From positions 126,546,402 to 126,610,401 of the forward strand of contig CM037877.1 of NCBI GenBank assembly GCA_021292165.1: DNA of 64,000 nt, written 5' to 3'. Shown one piece after another: positions 32,984 through 44,527 of the stretch. The DNA comes from Shinisaurus crocodilurus. Lineage: Eukaryota > Chordata > Lepidosauria > Squamata > Shinisauridae. Positions within the stretch are counted from its first letter, which is position 1; each line of letters begins with the position of its first letter. Both the position numbers and the translations under genes were made by a program. The notes under the pieces are model-generated. The model was not told the origin of the DNA. It did no database searches and was given only the letters and a program-made list of their open reading frames with translations.

Positions 32984-34388
32984 TACTTCTATTAATGCAG
33001 CCCAAAATAGCATTTGTTTTTTTGCAGCCACATCACATTGCTGGCTCATATTTAGCTTGTGATCTACAACAATTCCAAGATCCTTCTCGCTATTGTTGAG
33101 CCAAGTATCCCCCATCCTGTAACTGTGCAGTTGGTTCCTTTTTCCTAGGTGCAGCACTTGGCATTCATCCCTATTAAATTTCATTCTGTTGTTTTCAGCC
33201 CAGCACTCTATCGAGATCACTTTGAATTTTGTTTCTGTCTTCCAGAGTATTAGCTGTTCCACCCAATTTTGTGTCAGCTGCAAATCTGATAAGCATTCCC
33301 TGCACCTCCTCATGAGTTAGTCCTCTTCAGTAAGTGAACACTCCTTTGCCTGGACACCATCGTATCTTGGATCTTACGATGCCAGCACTCTCAGGGGTTA
33401 GATGGTGGCCCAGCATGCCCCTCTGCCTCAGAAGCTGAGATTTCCACCCTTCAAGGTGGAAATCTGCCGCCCTCTCTCCTGAGGGCCCAGGACCCTCTTG
33501 GTCAGCTGCAGGATCCTCTGAAGTGACTTGTTCCCTGGGGGTCATCCATTTCAGTTGGGGTTCAGGCCGGTTTTTTGCACAGAAACAGCCTTGGTTCCCC
33601 TGCACGTCAGGAGAGAGACAGGGGGAGTGTAACCTTGTTGATTCCCCTTGATCTCTCAGCAGCTTTCGATACCATCGACCACGGTATCCTTCTGAGGTGG
33701 TTGTGTGAGTTGGGAGTGGGAGGTACTGCATTGCAGTGGTTTCACCCCTGCTTGGATGGTTGGCTCCAGAAGGTGGTGCTTGGGGAATATTGCTCGGCCA
33801 TGTGGATTCCGCAGGGGTCGGGTTTGCCCCCCATGCTATTTAATATCTACAGGAAACTGTTGAGTGGAGTTTTGAAGTGCATTGTCATCAGTATACTGAT
33901 GAGACGCAGCTCTATTTCTCCTTTTCATCTTCATCAGGTGAGGCTGTAGATGTACTAGATTGGTGCCTGGCTGCAACAATGGACTGGATGAGGGTTAATA
34001 AACCGAAACTCAATCCAGACAAGACTGAAATGCTGTTAGTGGGCGGTTCTTCTGACCGGATGGAGGGTATTCAACCTGTTCCAGATGGGGTTACACCCCC
34101 CTGAAAGTGAGTTTGTAGACTGGGGATCCTCCTGAAGCCATCTTTGTCACGTGAGGCTCAGGTGCCCTCAGTGGCAAGGAGTGCCTTCTACCAACTTCGG
34201 TTGGTGGCCCAGCTACACCCCTATCTGGACTGGGATAACCTGGCTTTAGTTGTCTATACTGTGGTAACCTTCAACTGCAATGCACTCTACATGTGGCTGC
34301 CTTGAAGATGGTTCAGAAGCTGCAGCTTGTACAAAATGTGGTGGCCAGAATGATAACAGGGATCAGCAGTTCTGAACATATAACACCA

Positions 34389-34424
34389 ACTCTACTTTTC
34401 TATGATTCTATGATTCTATGATTC
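34389..34424 (+). mobile_element. CR1 3' tip, ~35 bp, inside L2
   Basis: AACTCTACTTTTCTATGATT continuing as ATTCTATG octamers is exactly the last part of CR1 and interrupts the L2 sequence between …CATATAACACC and TGGCCTGCTTGCAC. It is an extremely truncated insertion. Confidence 0.75.
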
Positions 34425-34807
34425 TGGCCTGCTTGCACTGGCTGCCTGTATGTTTCCGAGCTGAATTCAAGGTACTGGTTTTGAGCTATAAAGCCTTACA
34501 TGGCTCAGGACTGCAATACCTGATGGAGTGCCTCTCTCGGCAAGAGTGTCCCTGTACACTGCAATTGTCAACTAAGGCCCTCATCCAGGTGCCTCCTCCG
34601 AGGGAGGCTCGGAGGGTGGCAACAAGGGAGAAGGCCTTCTCAGGGTGGCCCCCCAATTATGGAATGATCTCCCCGACAAGGCCTGCCTAGCGCCAACATT
34701 GTTAAGGTTAAGACCTTCCTCTTCTCTCAGGTATTTGGCAGCATACAATGAGGTTTTAATCAGGTCTTGAATTTTTCTTGTTGCTGATTGCTGAAAAATG
34801 TTTTTTG

Positions 34808-34839
<32 letters not shown>

Positions 34840-34920
34840 TTGTTGTATGTTTATATGTTCATATGTATATGGTTTTTACAATGTATTTTAAAGGTTTTAA
34901 TCTTTTTAAACTGTCTAGAG

Positions 34921-35041
34921 CAGTGTTCTCCAACCTTGGGTCCCCAGATGTTTTTGGCCTACAACTCCCAGCATGCGCCAGCCAGCCATGCTGGGAGTTG
35001 TAGGCCCAAAACATCTGGGGACCCAAGGTTGGAGAACACTG
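34921..35041. mobile_element. foldback hAT MITE, copy C
   Basis: Hairpin with ends CAGTGTTCTCC / GGAGAACACTG, octamers GTCTAGAG (34913-34920) and CTCTAGAG (35042-35049), inserted in the L2 3' region. Confidence 0.93.
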
Positions 35042-35115
35042 CTCTAGAGAGCCTCGGCTATGGGGCAGTAGAGAAATCTAGTAAATAGAATGAATGAATG
35101 AATGAATGAACAAAT

Positions 35116-36173
35116 GACTCAGGAGGCTCCAGATCATCCTCTGAAGAGGGGGCCATGACATAGAAAAATGCCACCCAGATTCATTCAACTAAGTCAGGTG
35201 ACACCTAGTGACTGAAATATATAATGACACTATCCACACAGTGTGCATGAACTGAAACAACTTCTTCAGTGTAGCACCTGCTGTTGCATGTAGAAGTCTC
35301 CTGGTTCCTTCCCCAGCACCTTCACCCAAAGGGATCCCAGCCAGCAGGACTGGGAAAGCCCCGACACTGAGAGACACCTCCAGCCAGAATGAACACTGAG
35401 ATAGATGGAACAGGCTGCCTAGTGGTAACATAAAGCAGCTTCATATGCTCAAACACTACATGCTGTGTAGGATAATAAGGGTCTACTCCTGAAGGATAAT
35501 TAGGCATTCATGGCCTGCTTCCCTTCTCTGAATTTAACAGTAAAAATAATTAAAATGGCAAGACTATACAGCCATGATTGATTATCCTCTGGGCACAGTA
35601 AGATCTTCCCTTTCTTTTTGTTTCCCATTGATAGCATGACTATCCATAATTTGACAGATTAAAAAGTGGCAAAATTTACCACATGGGCACATACAGCTAG
35701 GGAGAAATTATTATCCCTCAACCATTGTCAGTACGGAACACCTTGCATGCATACTTCATCAGCCTAGGCCCACCCTTCTGCCTCTATCTAATCAGAGGAA
35801 GATAAGTTATCTCCTCTACCCAGTAGACACTGGACTGGTGTAGAGGGCTAATTGTGCAAAGAGGTGCTGTTTCCAAATAGTACAATTAAAATTGTGATTC
35901 TGAATTTTACTACTCACAGTCCACAGCTGGGGCTAATCAGAGCAGGTCAGCTCTGTAGCAAAGTTCTTTGTTTCCTGGGAGTGAGAGACCGGAATAACCA
36001 AACAGGGTGAAAAATGGACATTTTGTGTGGGACTGCTCTAAGTAGCTAGGAAGGGATGGATTTGTGGCTTTTGAGTTGAGTTTGGGGCTTTTATGAAGGT
36101 TTCTTTCTCTTTGTGTTGGTCTTTGTCTCCCCCCCCCCCCACACACACACACTTTGCTTAGCCTGCTGAGTCA
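35116..36173. other. unique intronic DNA with a SINE tail
   Basis: No exon was recognised. About 35385-35445 (AGATAGATGGAACAG … AGCAGCTTCATATG) resembles the end of the tRNA-Ala-headed SINE. A C run and (AC)n lie at 36129-36152. Confidence 0.45.
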
Positions 36174-36181
36174 CCTTACTG

Positions 36182-36292
36182 CAGTGTTCTCCAACCTTGG
36201 GTCCCCAGATGTTTTTGGCCTACAACTCCCAGTGGGGCATGCTGGGAGTTGTAGGCCAAAAACATCTGGGGACCCAAGGTTGGAGAGCACTG
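36182..36292. mobile_element. foldback hAT MITE, copy D
   Basis: 111 bp, the most compact copy, with a perfect 8-bp target duplication CCTTACTG (36174-36181 and 36293-36300). Confidence 0.95.
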
Positions 36293-37168
36293 CCTTACTG
36301 CTTCCCCCCCTTCTAAACTGCTTGTTTAAGTGGGGGTGGGGGTTTGTCTGCTGGGTCACCGGACTCAGCCTGCTGCTATAGAAGCTTGTGGCTTGTGGAT
36401 GGGGCTGCAGCCCACAGCTGGGGCTAATTAGAACAGGCCACCACTGTAGTAAAGCTCTCTGTTTCCTGGGAGTGAGCAAACAAGGGAGTTTTGCATGGGA
36501 GTTTAGTCGGATGCATTGATTACTAGAAGTCAACATGGGTTTGTCAGGAATAAGTCATGCCAGACCAACCTAATCTCCTTTTTTTGATAGAGTTACTGGT
36601 TTGGTAGATCATGGGAATGCTGTGGACAAAGCATATCTTGATTTCACCAAAGCATTTGACAAGTTTTCTCATGATATATATATAAATATAATATAATATA
36701 ATAAATAAATAAATGATATCCTTGTTGACAAGATGGTAAAATGTGGATTGGACAATACTACAATTACCAGTAGGTGGATCTCCACAGCTGGATGAGCAAC
36801 CAATGAGTGCTAATTAATGGCTTGACATCCCCCGGGAGGGAGGTCTTGAGTGGAGTGCCACAGAGCTCTGTCCTAGGCCCTGTGCTGTTCAACATTTTTA
36901 TAAATGAGTTGGATGAGGATGTAAAGAGGTTGCTTATCAAATTTGCAGATGACATGAAGCCAGGAGGGTTAGCAACACCATAGAAGATGGGATGAAGATT
37001 CCAAAGGATCTAGACAGGCTGGAACACTGGGGCGAATCTAACAAGATGAGATTCAACAGAGATAAATGTAAAGTCTTGCATTTAGGTACACACACCCCCA
37101 AGACCAAAGTGTAGGATGGAAGAGACCTGGCTTGGCAGCAGTACATGTGAAAAGGACATGTCTTAGTA

Positions 37169-38743
37169 CAGGGGTCCTCAAACTTTTTAAACAGGGGGCC
37201 AGTTCATTGTCCCTCAGACTGTTGGGGGGCCGGACTATAGTTTGAAAAAAAAATGAACGAATGGATCAGGTAAAAAAAAAAAAAAAAAAGGACCCGGGTC
37301 CTTTTTTTTACTTGATAGGGGTGAATTTTTTTTTCTTAAATGGAAAGTTATTATAAATTAATGATTATAATGTTAATAAGTGATTAAATGGAGGATGGAA
37401 TTTTATTTTGATGGCAAAAGTGGGTATAAATTAATGATTATAATGTTAAAAAGTGATTAAATGGAGGATGGAATTTTATTTCGATGGCAAAAGTGGGTTT
37501 GAAAAATAAGAATGTACTACCTTTTTTGCTGTCTAAAATTGAAATACATTATAAAAGGCTACATACAAATTATAAGCGTCTTTTGCTTTTGTCTGGCTGC
37601 TCTGTGTGAGTGCTTTGTGTGGGGTAAACTGCGGGTGTTTGTGGACTGAGGGTGTTTGTGGGCTGAGTGTGTTCGGTGAGCTGTGTTTTACTTTTATTTA
37701 TTTATTATATTTATACCCCGCCTTTTTTCCTGCAAGGAACCCAAGGCAGCTTACATATTCCTCCTCCTGTGAGGTAGGTTAGGCTGAGTCAGTGACTGGC
37801 CCAAAGTCACCCAGTGAGTTTCATGGCTGAGCGGGGACTAGAACCCGGATCTCCCGAGTCCCAGTCCAACACTCTCACCACTACGCCACACTGGCTCTCA
37901 GTATTGATTTTTACCCATCGTGAGAATATGTAGCTACGCTTTAGCTTTTCAATGGAAGGAAGAAACAATGCAAGGGAGAGGATTTCCCTGCTTTATGGAC
38001 TGCCCAGAGCGTGGGGGGGGGACGGGGGGGACACACACACACAGGGACTGAGACAATCTGCCCCAGGCTCTCGCAAAGCAAGCAATAGGCTCCCTACCAG
38101 AGTCCTGCGCAGACCGACCTAACGCACAAAACCGCTGCCAGGATTAAGCGAGATCTTAAACTCGCACGATATCGTTATCCTTGGCTCAGATTACCCGGAA
38201 AGGAAACATGCAACAAACTGTCCCTGGCTCTGAACATTCAACACCTGCGTATGAAGCCGGCCTGCAAAACGACAAGCCACCCCAGCTGCGGAGACTTTTT
38301 ACTCCTCTGACCAGAAGCACCCCCACCTCTTTTCCTTCGCCAGACACATGACCGGGGAGGTGCTAAATGTCCCGGTGCTCTCTGGGACTTGTAGTCCTTT
38401 AGCGGCTCCTTGCCCGGGGAAAAAAATGAACAGCGAAGGAATGTGGAGACTTCATTTCCCATGATCCACCTCTGTCTGGAGAGGAGCCTTGCTTCTGGGA
38501 GCCGGTTACAGCTCCGCTGCTTGGCTCCACGCCTCTATCTTCTTCAGCCCGGGGGAGCCCACATGGCCGCGCGCTCTAGTCGCTCAGCTGTTCGGCGGCA
38601 GGGGCAGCAGCCTCCCCTCCAGCCTTTTGCAGCTGGCTTGAGCGGCGAGGGGCTTTGCCCTTTTCGCGTGAGCAGCCGCCGGGCCGGATAAAAAGACAAG
38701 GCGGGCCGGATGTGTCCCGCGGGCCGTAGTTTGAAGACCCCTG
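37169..38743. mobile_element. hAT (Charlie-like) non-autonomous element, 1575 bp
   Basis: Ends CAGGGGTCCTCAAAC and TTTGAAGACCCCTG with a perfect 8-bp target duplication TCTTAGTA (37161-37168 and 38744-38751). Contains a ~75-bp tandem duplication at about 37346-37498 and a nested Sauria SINE. The GC-rich right third (38460-38700) shows no transposase. Confidence 0.95.
37688..37901 (-). mobile_element. Sauria-type tRNA SINE nested in the hAT
   Basis: Minus-strand copy with A box (GTGGCGTAGTGGTGAGAGTG), B box (GGTTCTAGTCCC), GGCGGGGTATAAATATAAT and a TAAA tail at 37688-37710. Similar to copies at 21520 and 54543. Confidence 0.9.
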
Positions 38744-39392
38744 TCTTAGTAGATCACAAATTGAATATAAGCTAGCTGTGCATCAGCAAGGAAAGCTAAT
38801 GCAATCTTGGGCTGCATTAACAGAAGCATAGTGTCAGGCTCATGGGAACTAATAGTTCCACTCTATTCTGCCTTAGTCAGACCTCATTTGGAGTACTGTG
38901 TTCAGTTCTGGGTGCCCCATGGAATAAGGACATTGACAAGTTGGAGTGTATCCAGAGAAGAGCAACCAGGATAGTGTGGGGTCTGGAAACCAAGTCCTAG
39001 GAGGAACGGTTGAAAGAGCTGGGTATGTTTAGCCTGGAGAAGAGATTAAGGGGAGTCCGGACAGTGGCGTTTAGATATTGGAAAGGCTGAAGCTGGAGCA
39101 GAAGCTGGAGCAGCCTTGTTCCCCATTGCTCCTGAGGGCAGGACTAGAACCAATGGGTGGAAATTGCAGGGAAGCAGATTTCAGCTAAACATTAGGAGAA
39201 ACTTCCAAACAGTGAGAGCTGTTCAGCAGTGGAACAGATTGCCTCAGGAAGTGGTGGGTTCTTCGCTGGAGATATTTAAGCAGGGGCTGGATGGCCATGT
39301 CAGGGATGCTGTAGCTGCACCCTGCAGTGCTGAGCCTGCATGGAGCAGGGGGTTGGACTAGATGATCTCTAAGGTCCCTTCCAGCTCTATGA

Positions 39393-39767
39393 CTGAGTTC
39401 AGACAACATGATAACCCACACTCAAGGGTTCAGTGTGGGTTGTTGTTGGGGGAGGGATTCGGGAGAGATCATGTATTAATACTAATGTGATTTGTTTTAT
39501 TCTTTATATGTATTTTTATTTGTTTATTTTGGAAAATGCAATAAAATAATAATAATTTAAAAAACCTGTGGGTTGTTGTTGTTGAAACATGGGTTATTGT
39601 GTCGTCTGAACCCAACCCAACAACAAACCATGAGTTCTCTTCATGGGTTGTTCGTGGTTACCAAGCAATGGCTTGTTAGCACAGCTCGGTTCAGACAACA
39701 TGATAACCCATGGTTCAACATCAACCCACAGTTCAACAGCAACCCACACCCATGTTGTCTGAACCCA
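39393..39767. mobile_element. hAT element in the CR1 3' octamer tail
   Basis: Ends CTGAGTTCAGACAACATG and CATGTTGTCTGAACCCA, with a perfect 8-bp target duplication CTCTATGA (39385-39392 and 39768-39775) made from the CR1 terminal octamer. The interior contains repeated AACCCAC/GTGGGTT motifs in both orientations. Confidence 0.92.
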
Positions 39768-39902
39768 CTCTATGATTCTATGACAGTTGCACATATTGCT
39801 GAACTGAGGACAAGCAATAGTGACTGATGGTTTCCCTGTTCTCTCTCTTGTCATCTTACCACTTCATCCTAATCCCTTTCCAACACAAAAACAAAGAAAC
39901 TA

Positions 39903-41315
39903 CAGTAATACCTTGGATTACGAGCATAATTCGTTCCAGAACCATGCTTGTAATCCAAAACACTCGCATATCAAAGCGAGTTTTCCCATTAGAAATAATG
40001 GGAACTCAGATGATTCGTTCCACAACCATTTACTCACTGCTTTGCTGGTTCCCTGGCAGGGAGCCCCATGGAGGGAGCCTGCAAAGCAGTGATTAAATGG
40101 TGCGTGGAGGGCAGGCACGGCGCAGCCACTCGCTCTGCAGGTGCCTCGCGCGCTGCCATGCCGGCTCCCGGGCAGGGAAGCGGCACGGCAGCACGCAAGG
40201 TGCCCGCAGCGCGAGTGGCCGCGCCTCTGTGCCAGGGAGCTGGCAAAGCACTTTGCCAGCTCCCTGCCAGGAAGCTGCATGGAGGCATTCCCGCTGCTCT
40301 CTACCTATTCCAGGGGCAGTTCGCCTCCTCGGCGAGCCGCCCGCGCTGCCATCGCTGGTCCCGTCGCATCCCTTGCTGCCCCGGAAGTGACGCGACGGGA
40401 CCCTCGCGCTGCCGCTTTGCTCGCCAGGGAGCTGCGTGGAGCTTTGCCAGGGAGCTGCGTGGAGGCGTTCCCACTGCTCCCTGCCTCTTCCAGGGGCAGT
40501 TCGCCTCCTCGGCGAGCCGCCCGCGCTGCTATCGCCGGTCCCGTCGCGTCCCTTGCTGCCCCGGAAGTGACGCGACGGGACCCTGCAGTTCCCGTCGCGT
40601 CACTTCCGGAGCAGCAAGGGACGTGACGGGACCGGCGATAGCAGCGCGGGCAGCTCGCAGAGAGGCGAGCCCCCGCTGGAAGAGGCAGGGAGCAGCGGGA
40701 ACGCCTCCACGCAGCTCCCTGGCAAAGTTCCACACAGCTCCCTGGCAAGTAAAGCGGCAGTGCGAGGCGCAGGCAGAGCGAGCGGCCGCTCACTCGCCTC
40801 CATTGGGCTCCCTGACAGGGAGCCCAATGGAGGCGTGGCACGGCCTCTCGCTCTGTGTGTGCCTCGCGCTGCCGCTTTGCCGGCTCCCAGGCAGGAAGCA
40901 GGCAAAGCAGCAGCGCGAGGCGCACACAGAGCGAGCGATGCGGCTCCCTCGCCTCATCTCCATGGGGTGCTTTGCTGGCTCCCGGGTAGGGAGCCAGCGC
41001 AGCGGTGCAAGGCGCCGCCGCAGGGGCGCAAGGCGCCCGCACAGCGAGCGGCCTCACTTCCATGGGGCTCCCAGGCAGGGAGCCGGCGCAGCAGCGCGAG
41101 GCGCCCGCAGAGTGAGCGGCTGCGCCTCACCTCCATGGGGCTCCCTCCCGGCTAGGCAAAGCCGGGGAGCTGGCACTTTAAGTGCTAGTCGGGGGCACAG
41201 TGTGTGGCTCGTGTTCCGAGACACGCTCATCCTCCAAATTGAAACAAATGATAAAATTTTGCTCGTTTTACGAGAAGCTCGTATACTGAGTTACTCGTAA
41301 TCCGAGGTATTACTG
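39903..41315. mobile_element. Tigger-like non-autonomous element, 1413 bp
   Basis: Termini CAGTAATACCTTGGATTACG / CGTAATCCGAGGTATTACTG, TA on both sides (39901-39902, 41316-41317). GC-rich interior with direct repeats (about 40260-40410 and 40440-40590) and inverted copies (about 40590-40735). Reading frames such as 40068-41300 are compositional and have no recognisable domain. Confidence 0.92.
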
Positions 41316-41397
41316 TATGCATCTAGGTGAAGGTTGTTGGTACCAATTACAAGTGGACACTGTTATCTGACAAATAGAGTTAGTTTACTATTCTGAT

Positions 41398-42654
41398 TGT
41401 GGAGAGAAAGCCTGAGCACACCTTGAACCCTGACACATTGAACCCTGACACACTGAACCCTGACTTGTTTTTCTCGTTCCACTTGCCATCTGGCTGCATA
41501 ATCCCCACCATCTGGCTGCGTAGGAGACACAGTTCTGGGCAGACGGAGGCACAATCCACATCCGCACAATAGGGCACATAACATTCCGGAGAGGGTGGGT
41601 GGCGCAGTCTCAAAGAGCTGCAAATTACCCCAAAGTACCCCAAGGCACCCAGGAGGCATCAACACCAAGGGACGCCACCGCCCCGCGGGGCAGACCCAGC
41701 CGATCTGGTCATCGGGGGCAGGGAGGGAGCGAAGGGGGTAGAAAAGATATGTGCCAAAGGACCAAGGGTTGTTGGGAACTCAGTGCAGGCTGGCACAGAT
41801 CAGGTCCCTGGCTCCGGTCAGGTTCAAGCAGCTTCCAACCCCGGGAAGGCTATACAGATCGCTATGCTAAGTCCATAAGTCAGATTCTCTGATGCATGGT
41901 TATTTCTTTTTCTGTAATACGCTAAGCCTCTAATGTCTGTAGATTGAAGCTTTCCGCTTCGGTAAGGTTATGACCTGCTATGTTTATAGTGTGAAATTCC
42001 TGGTAGTCTATTAGTTCCGCTCCATTAGCCGTATAGTAAATAGAGTCTGTTCTTTGACCTCAACACGGTTCTTTTTTTTTCCTTAAAAAAATAAATAAAT
42101 TATTTACTTTTCAAAACAAATTATAACAAAATATAACAAAATACAAAAATATCACAAAAATATAACCTAAACAATATACAATAAATCATAAAGTGCACCC
42201 CCCAACCCTCCAAGGGACCAATTAATATACTTCTATCCTCTTGATCAAATGAATTCCAAATTCCAAAAATATAACATATCCTGACAAGGCATGCTCCCCT
42301 TCCCCTTTATTAATACATAGTCTAGTAATTGATTCCATATATCCATAAAATTATTCTTCTTTAGCAATCCTTTTTTGCATTTGATACTACTAGTTAGTTT
42401 AGGGCTATGTCCCAAACTTCCTTATACCAGTCTGTTATTAGGAAAACATGTACTTTCCAATTTCTCGCTATCATTAGCCTGGCCGCAGTTAACAAGTTTA
42501 CAATTAACTCCTTCGTACTCAACACGGTTCTATGTCATTCATTTGGTAGCGGTTGTGTTTTAAACGCACAGGAACCGCATAAAGGGCATTTCCTCAGTGC
42601 CGGTTAACCCGTTAAGTGCCGAACTTGCGCCAAGGACCGGGTTGGTCCTCCACA
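41398..42654 (+). mobile_element. solo gypsy-type LTR, split by an L1
   Basis: TGTGG … CCACA with a perfect 5-bp target duplication CTGAT (41393-41397 and 42655-42659). Without the L1 it is about 798 bp. The start (TGTGGAGAGAAAGCC) and end (GGACCGGGTTGGTCC then TCCACA) resemble the LTR ends of the Gmr1-like element at 3761, so it probably belongs to a related family. Confidence 0.9.
42073..42517 (-). mobile_element. L1 LINE, 5'-truncated insertion
   Basis: A minus-strand L1 3' end of 445 bp with a 14-bp target duplication CTCAACACGGTTCT (42059-42072 and 42518-42531). Its last coding part reads WYKEVWDIALN in one minus frame, typical of L1 ORF2 C-termini, followed by an AT-rich 3' UTR and an A-rich tail (T run at 42073). 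The duplication is perfect, so the insertion is fairly young. Confidence 0.92.
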
Positions 42655-42659
42655 CTGAT

Positions 42660-43216
42660 CATAACACTTTCCATTTTGTACAGCAGGGGGATTGAATCAT
42701 GATTTGTAATAGGCCAAGAAATATATTGTTCAGCTGTGTAATTTATTCCAAGGAAGTGAGAGGGATAATGTAAGAGAGAACGATACACAATCTCCAGCCA
42801 AAAAATATTTAATTAAGTTAAAGTAAGGGCTGAAGATATATGTGTGTTAAAGTCATTTTTGGAACATTGGAGTCACTAAAAAGCAAGCATTAGCAAAGTC
42901 ATATTTCTATGTTACAAAAAGAATGCTATACACAACAAGCAAAACATTAGTTGTGAAAAACATCACAAAAATAATTCATAGTTTAGGTGGACAAAATAAA
43001 CTCTATTCTGTTCCCAAATAAAACAGAAATTCTAGAATAATCTTATTCTTTTCATATTAGAAATGTATGAATTGCCAACTATTTCAGACATTTCTTTTCA
43101 CCCAACACACAGGCCATCACTTGTCAAAATCTGCTTTTTTTAATTACTTGATCCAGGCTCCAGAAAAAAATATGTTTCATATTCAGGCATTCTGTTTCTA
43201 GTTTTACTCAACACAT
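42660..43216. other. unique intronic DNA
   Basis: AT-rich; no gene or repeat recognised. Confidence 0.5.
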
Positions 43217-43436
43217 GAGGAGAAAGAAGGAGCACTGCAGCCCCATCCCCTCCTCATGCTTTGGAGGAGGGCGACTGTCTGAAGAGCAGAGCCTCCTGTA
43301 TCCTTGCAGGCGCGTCATGTGAGTGAGAACGCAGGAAAATCCTGCATCTTCAGACAGTCGCCCTCCATAAGTGAAGGGCACAAATGCCACAAAGGAGAGG
43401 GCTGGGGCTGGGCTGGGATGCTCCTTTTCCAATCGC
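43217..43436. repeat. inverted-repeat (foldback) sequence
   Basis: Inner arms GGAGGGCGACTGTCTGAAGA (43265-43284) and its exact complement (43349-43368) with a 64-base loop. Outer flanks (AAGGAGCACTGCAGCCCCA against CTGGGATGCTCCTTTTCC) pair less well. Probably a MITE; termini and target duplication not determined. Confidence 0.7.
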
Positions 43437-43483
43437 TTCAGGGATTTGAGCAAAACCGTTTCCTTGTCATCATCATGTTTTCA

Positions 43484-43876
43484 AATTGCACACATCAGAG
43501 CTATGCATGATTGGATTATTAACCTCTGCGTAAGTGTGCATGGCCCTGATTTGGATCGGTATCATGCTGCTCCAGGAGGGGAATTTAAGCTTTCTCCCCT
43601 CGTTTTCATCCCCCAAATCCACTCCACCCTCGGGGTTGCTTTTTTTTTTTTTTTTTTTTAAAGAAAAAATATTCTCCATTGGAATCAATTCAGACATCTT
43701 TTCTTTCTTTTAACCCCCGGACGGGGGGGGGGGGAGGATTTTGGAATGACAATGGGAGGGGGTGAAGTTTAAATCCCCCCCCCGCCTAGAGTGCCACGAA
43801 TTATGGCCATGTGCATAATGAGGTGAATAATCCAATTATGTATAGCTCTGCTATGTGTGATTTGAAGAATGTGTAG
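43484..43876. mobile_element. foldback element, second copy of the 29448 family
   Basis: Termini TTCAAATTGCACACATC / ATGTGTGATTTGAA and long imperfect arms. Centre ATTGGAATCAATTCAGAC is shared with the 29448 copy. It contains T and G homopolymers at 43631-43649 and 43722-43733. Confidence 0.72.
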
Positions 43877-44385
43877 TTTGGCCCCATGTCCCATTAAACT
43901 TGATGGAACTTACTTCTGAGTAGACCTGCATAGGATTGTACTGCAAATGTGTGAGGGCATTTAATATGTATGTTTTTTGTTATTTAAACTGCAGCTGTTG
44001 GGAAAGGGTGTGTGATTAGGATTGGGACCATGACACAAAGGAAGGGAGCTTAATCTTTCTCCTTGTGCTGTGGTCTAGATTAAAATTGCTCCTGTAGGTT
44101 GCTATTTGTCCGGGGCGGGGGGGGGGAGTCGCTCTTGGCAACAGTGGCAAATAGCAGCCGGGGTGTGTGTGCTATTTTTTTCAGGACCATGGTATGGGGG
44201 GAAGTGTTCACTTCCGCCCTGTGTTCCTCAGTCTTTATCTTGATTGCCACCATGGCTGCTAGTTAATTAACAAAATACAGATGCATTACAAGCATTCACA
44301 AATTTAACATACCTTTTTTGGCCCTTAGTTAGATATTTCAAGCAAGATCACTACCCCAACCCTCAAAAACTCAGTCCCTCTACAG

Positions 44386-44527
44386 CAGAGTTCTCCAACC
44401 ATGGGTCCCCAGATGTTTTTGGCCTACAACTCCCAGCATGCCCCACCCAGCTATGCTATGCTGGCTGGGGCATGCTGGGAGTTGTAGGCAAAAAAAACAG
44501 CTGGGGACCCAAGGTTGGAGAACACTG
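44386..44527. mobile_element. foldback hAT MITE, copy E
   Basis: Hairpin ends CAGAGTTCTCCAACC / GGTTGGAGAACACTG. Flanks CTCTACAG (44378-44385) and CTGTAGAG (44528-44535) are exact reverse complements and share 6 of 8 positions directly. Confidence 0.88.

Larger units (their letters stand above)
30363..33310 (-). mobile_element. CR1 LINE interrupted by a hAT and a Tigger-like element
   Basis: CR1 pieces are 30363-30416, 31088-31616 and 32986-33310. The central ORF keeps [54 protein letters not shown] and DSHLSGML at its C-terminus. Joining across both insertions restores continuous CR1 sequence, which confirms the insertion sites. The 5' piece (minus strand) contains KFNRDECQVLHLG. The RT core is absent. 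Confidence 0.92.
33318..35115 (+). mobile_element. L2-like LINE remnant
   Basis: RT fragments in shifted frames include LDLSAAFDTIDHGILLRW (about 33640-33695), GSGLPPMLFNIY (about 33815-33850), the active-site region HQYTDETQLYFSF (about 33880-33918, where the usual YADD is altered to YTDE), WMRVNKPKLNPDKTEMLLVG, and the C-terminal LHWLPVCFRAEFKVLVLSYK (about 34434-34495). A (CT)n run lies at 34815-34840, and the 3' end has GAATGAATGAATG near 35085-35110. The element is dead. Confidence 0.85.
36505..39384 (+). mobile_element. CR1 LINE (second subfamily), interrupted by a hAT
   Basis: CR1 pieces are 36505-37168 and 38752-39384. DNA-level similarity to CR1 RT is seen around 36530-36720 and 36840-36960 (INELDEDV…FADD-like text), then the C-terminal region with RTRTNGWKLQGSRFQLNIRR, QQWNRLPQEVV and the 3' end TCCCTTCCAGCTCTATGA. 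The wording differs from the other CR1 copies here, so it is an older or separate subfamily. Stops and frameshifts throughout. Confidence 0.85.

Noticed and set aside
40068..41300. A 410-codon forward frame
   Set aside because: It lies within another Tigger-like element with the same GC-rich repeats; composition explains it.
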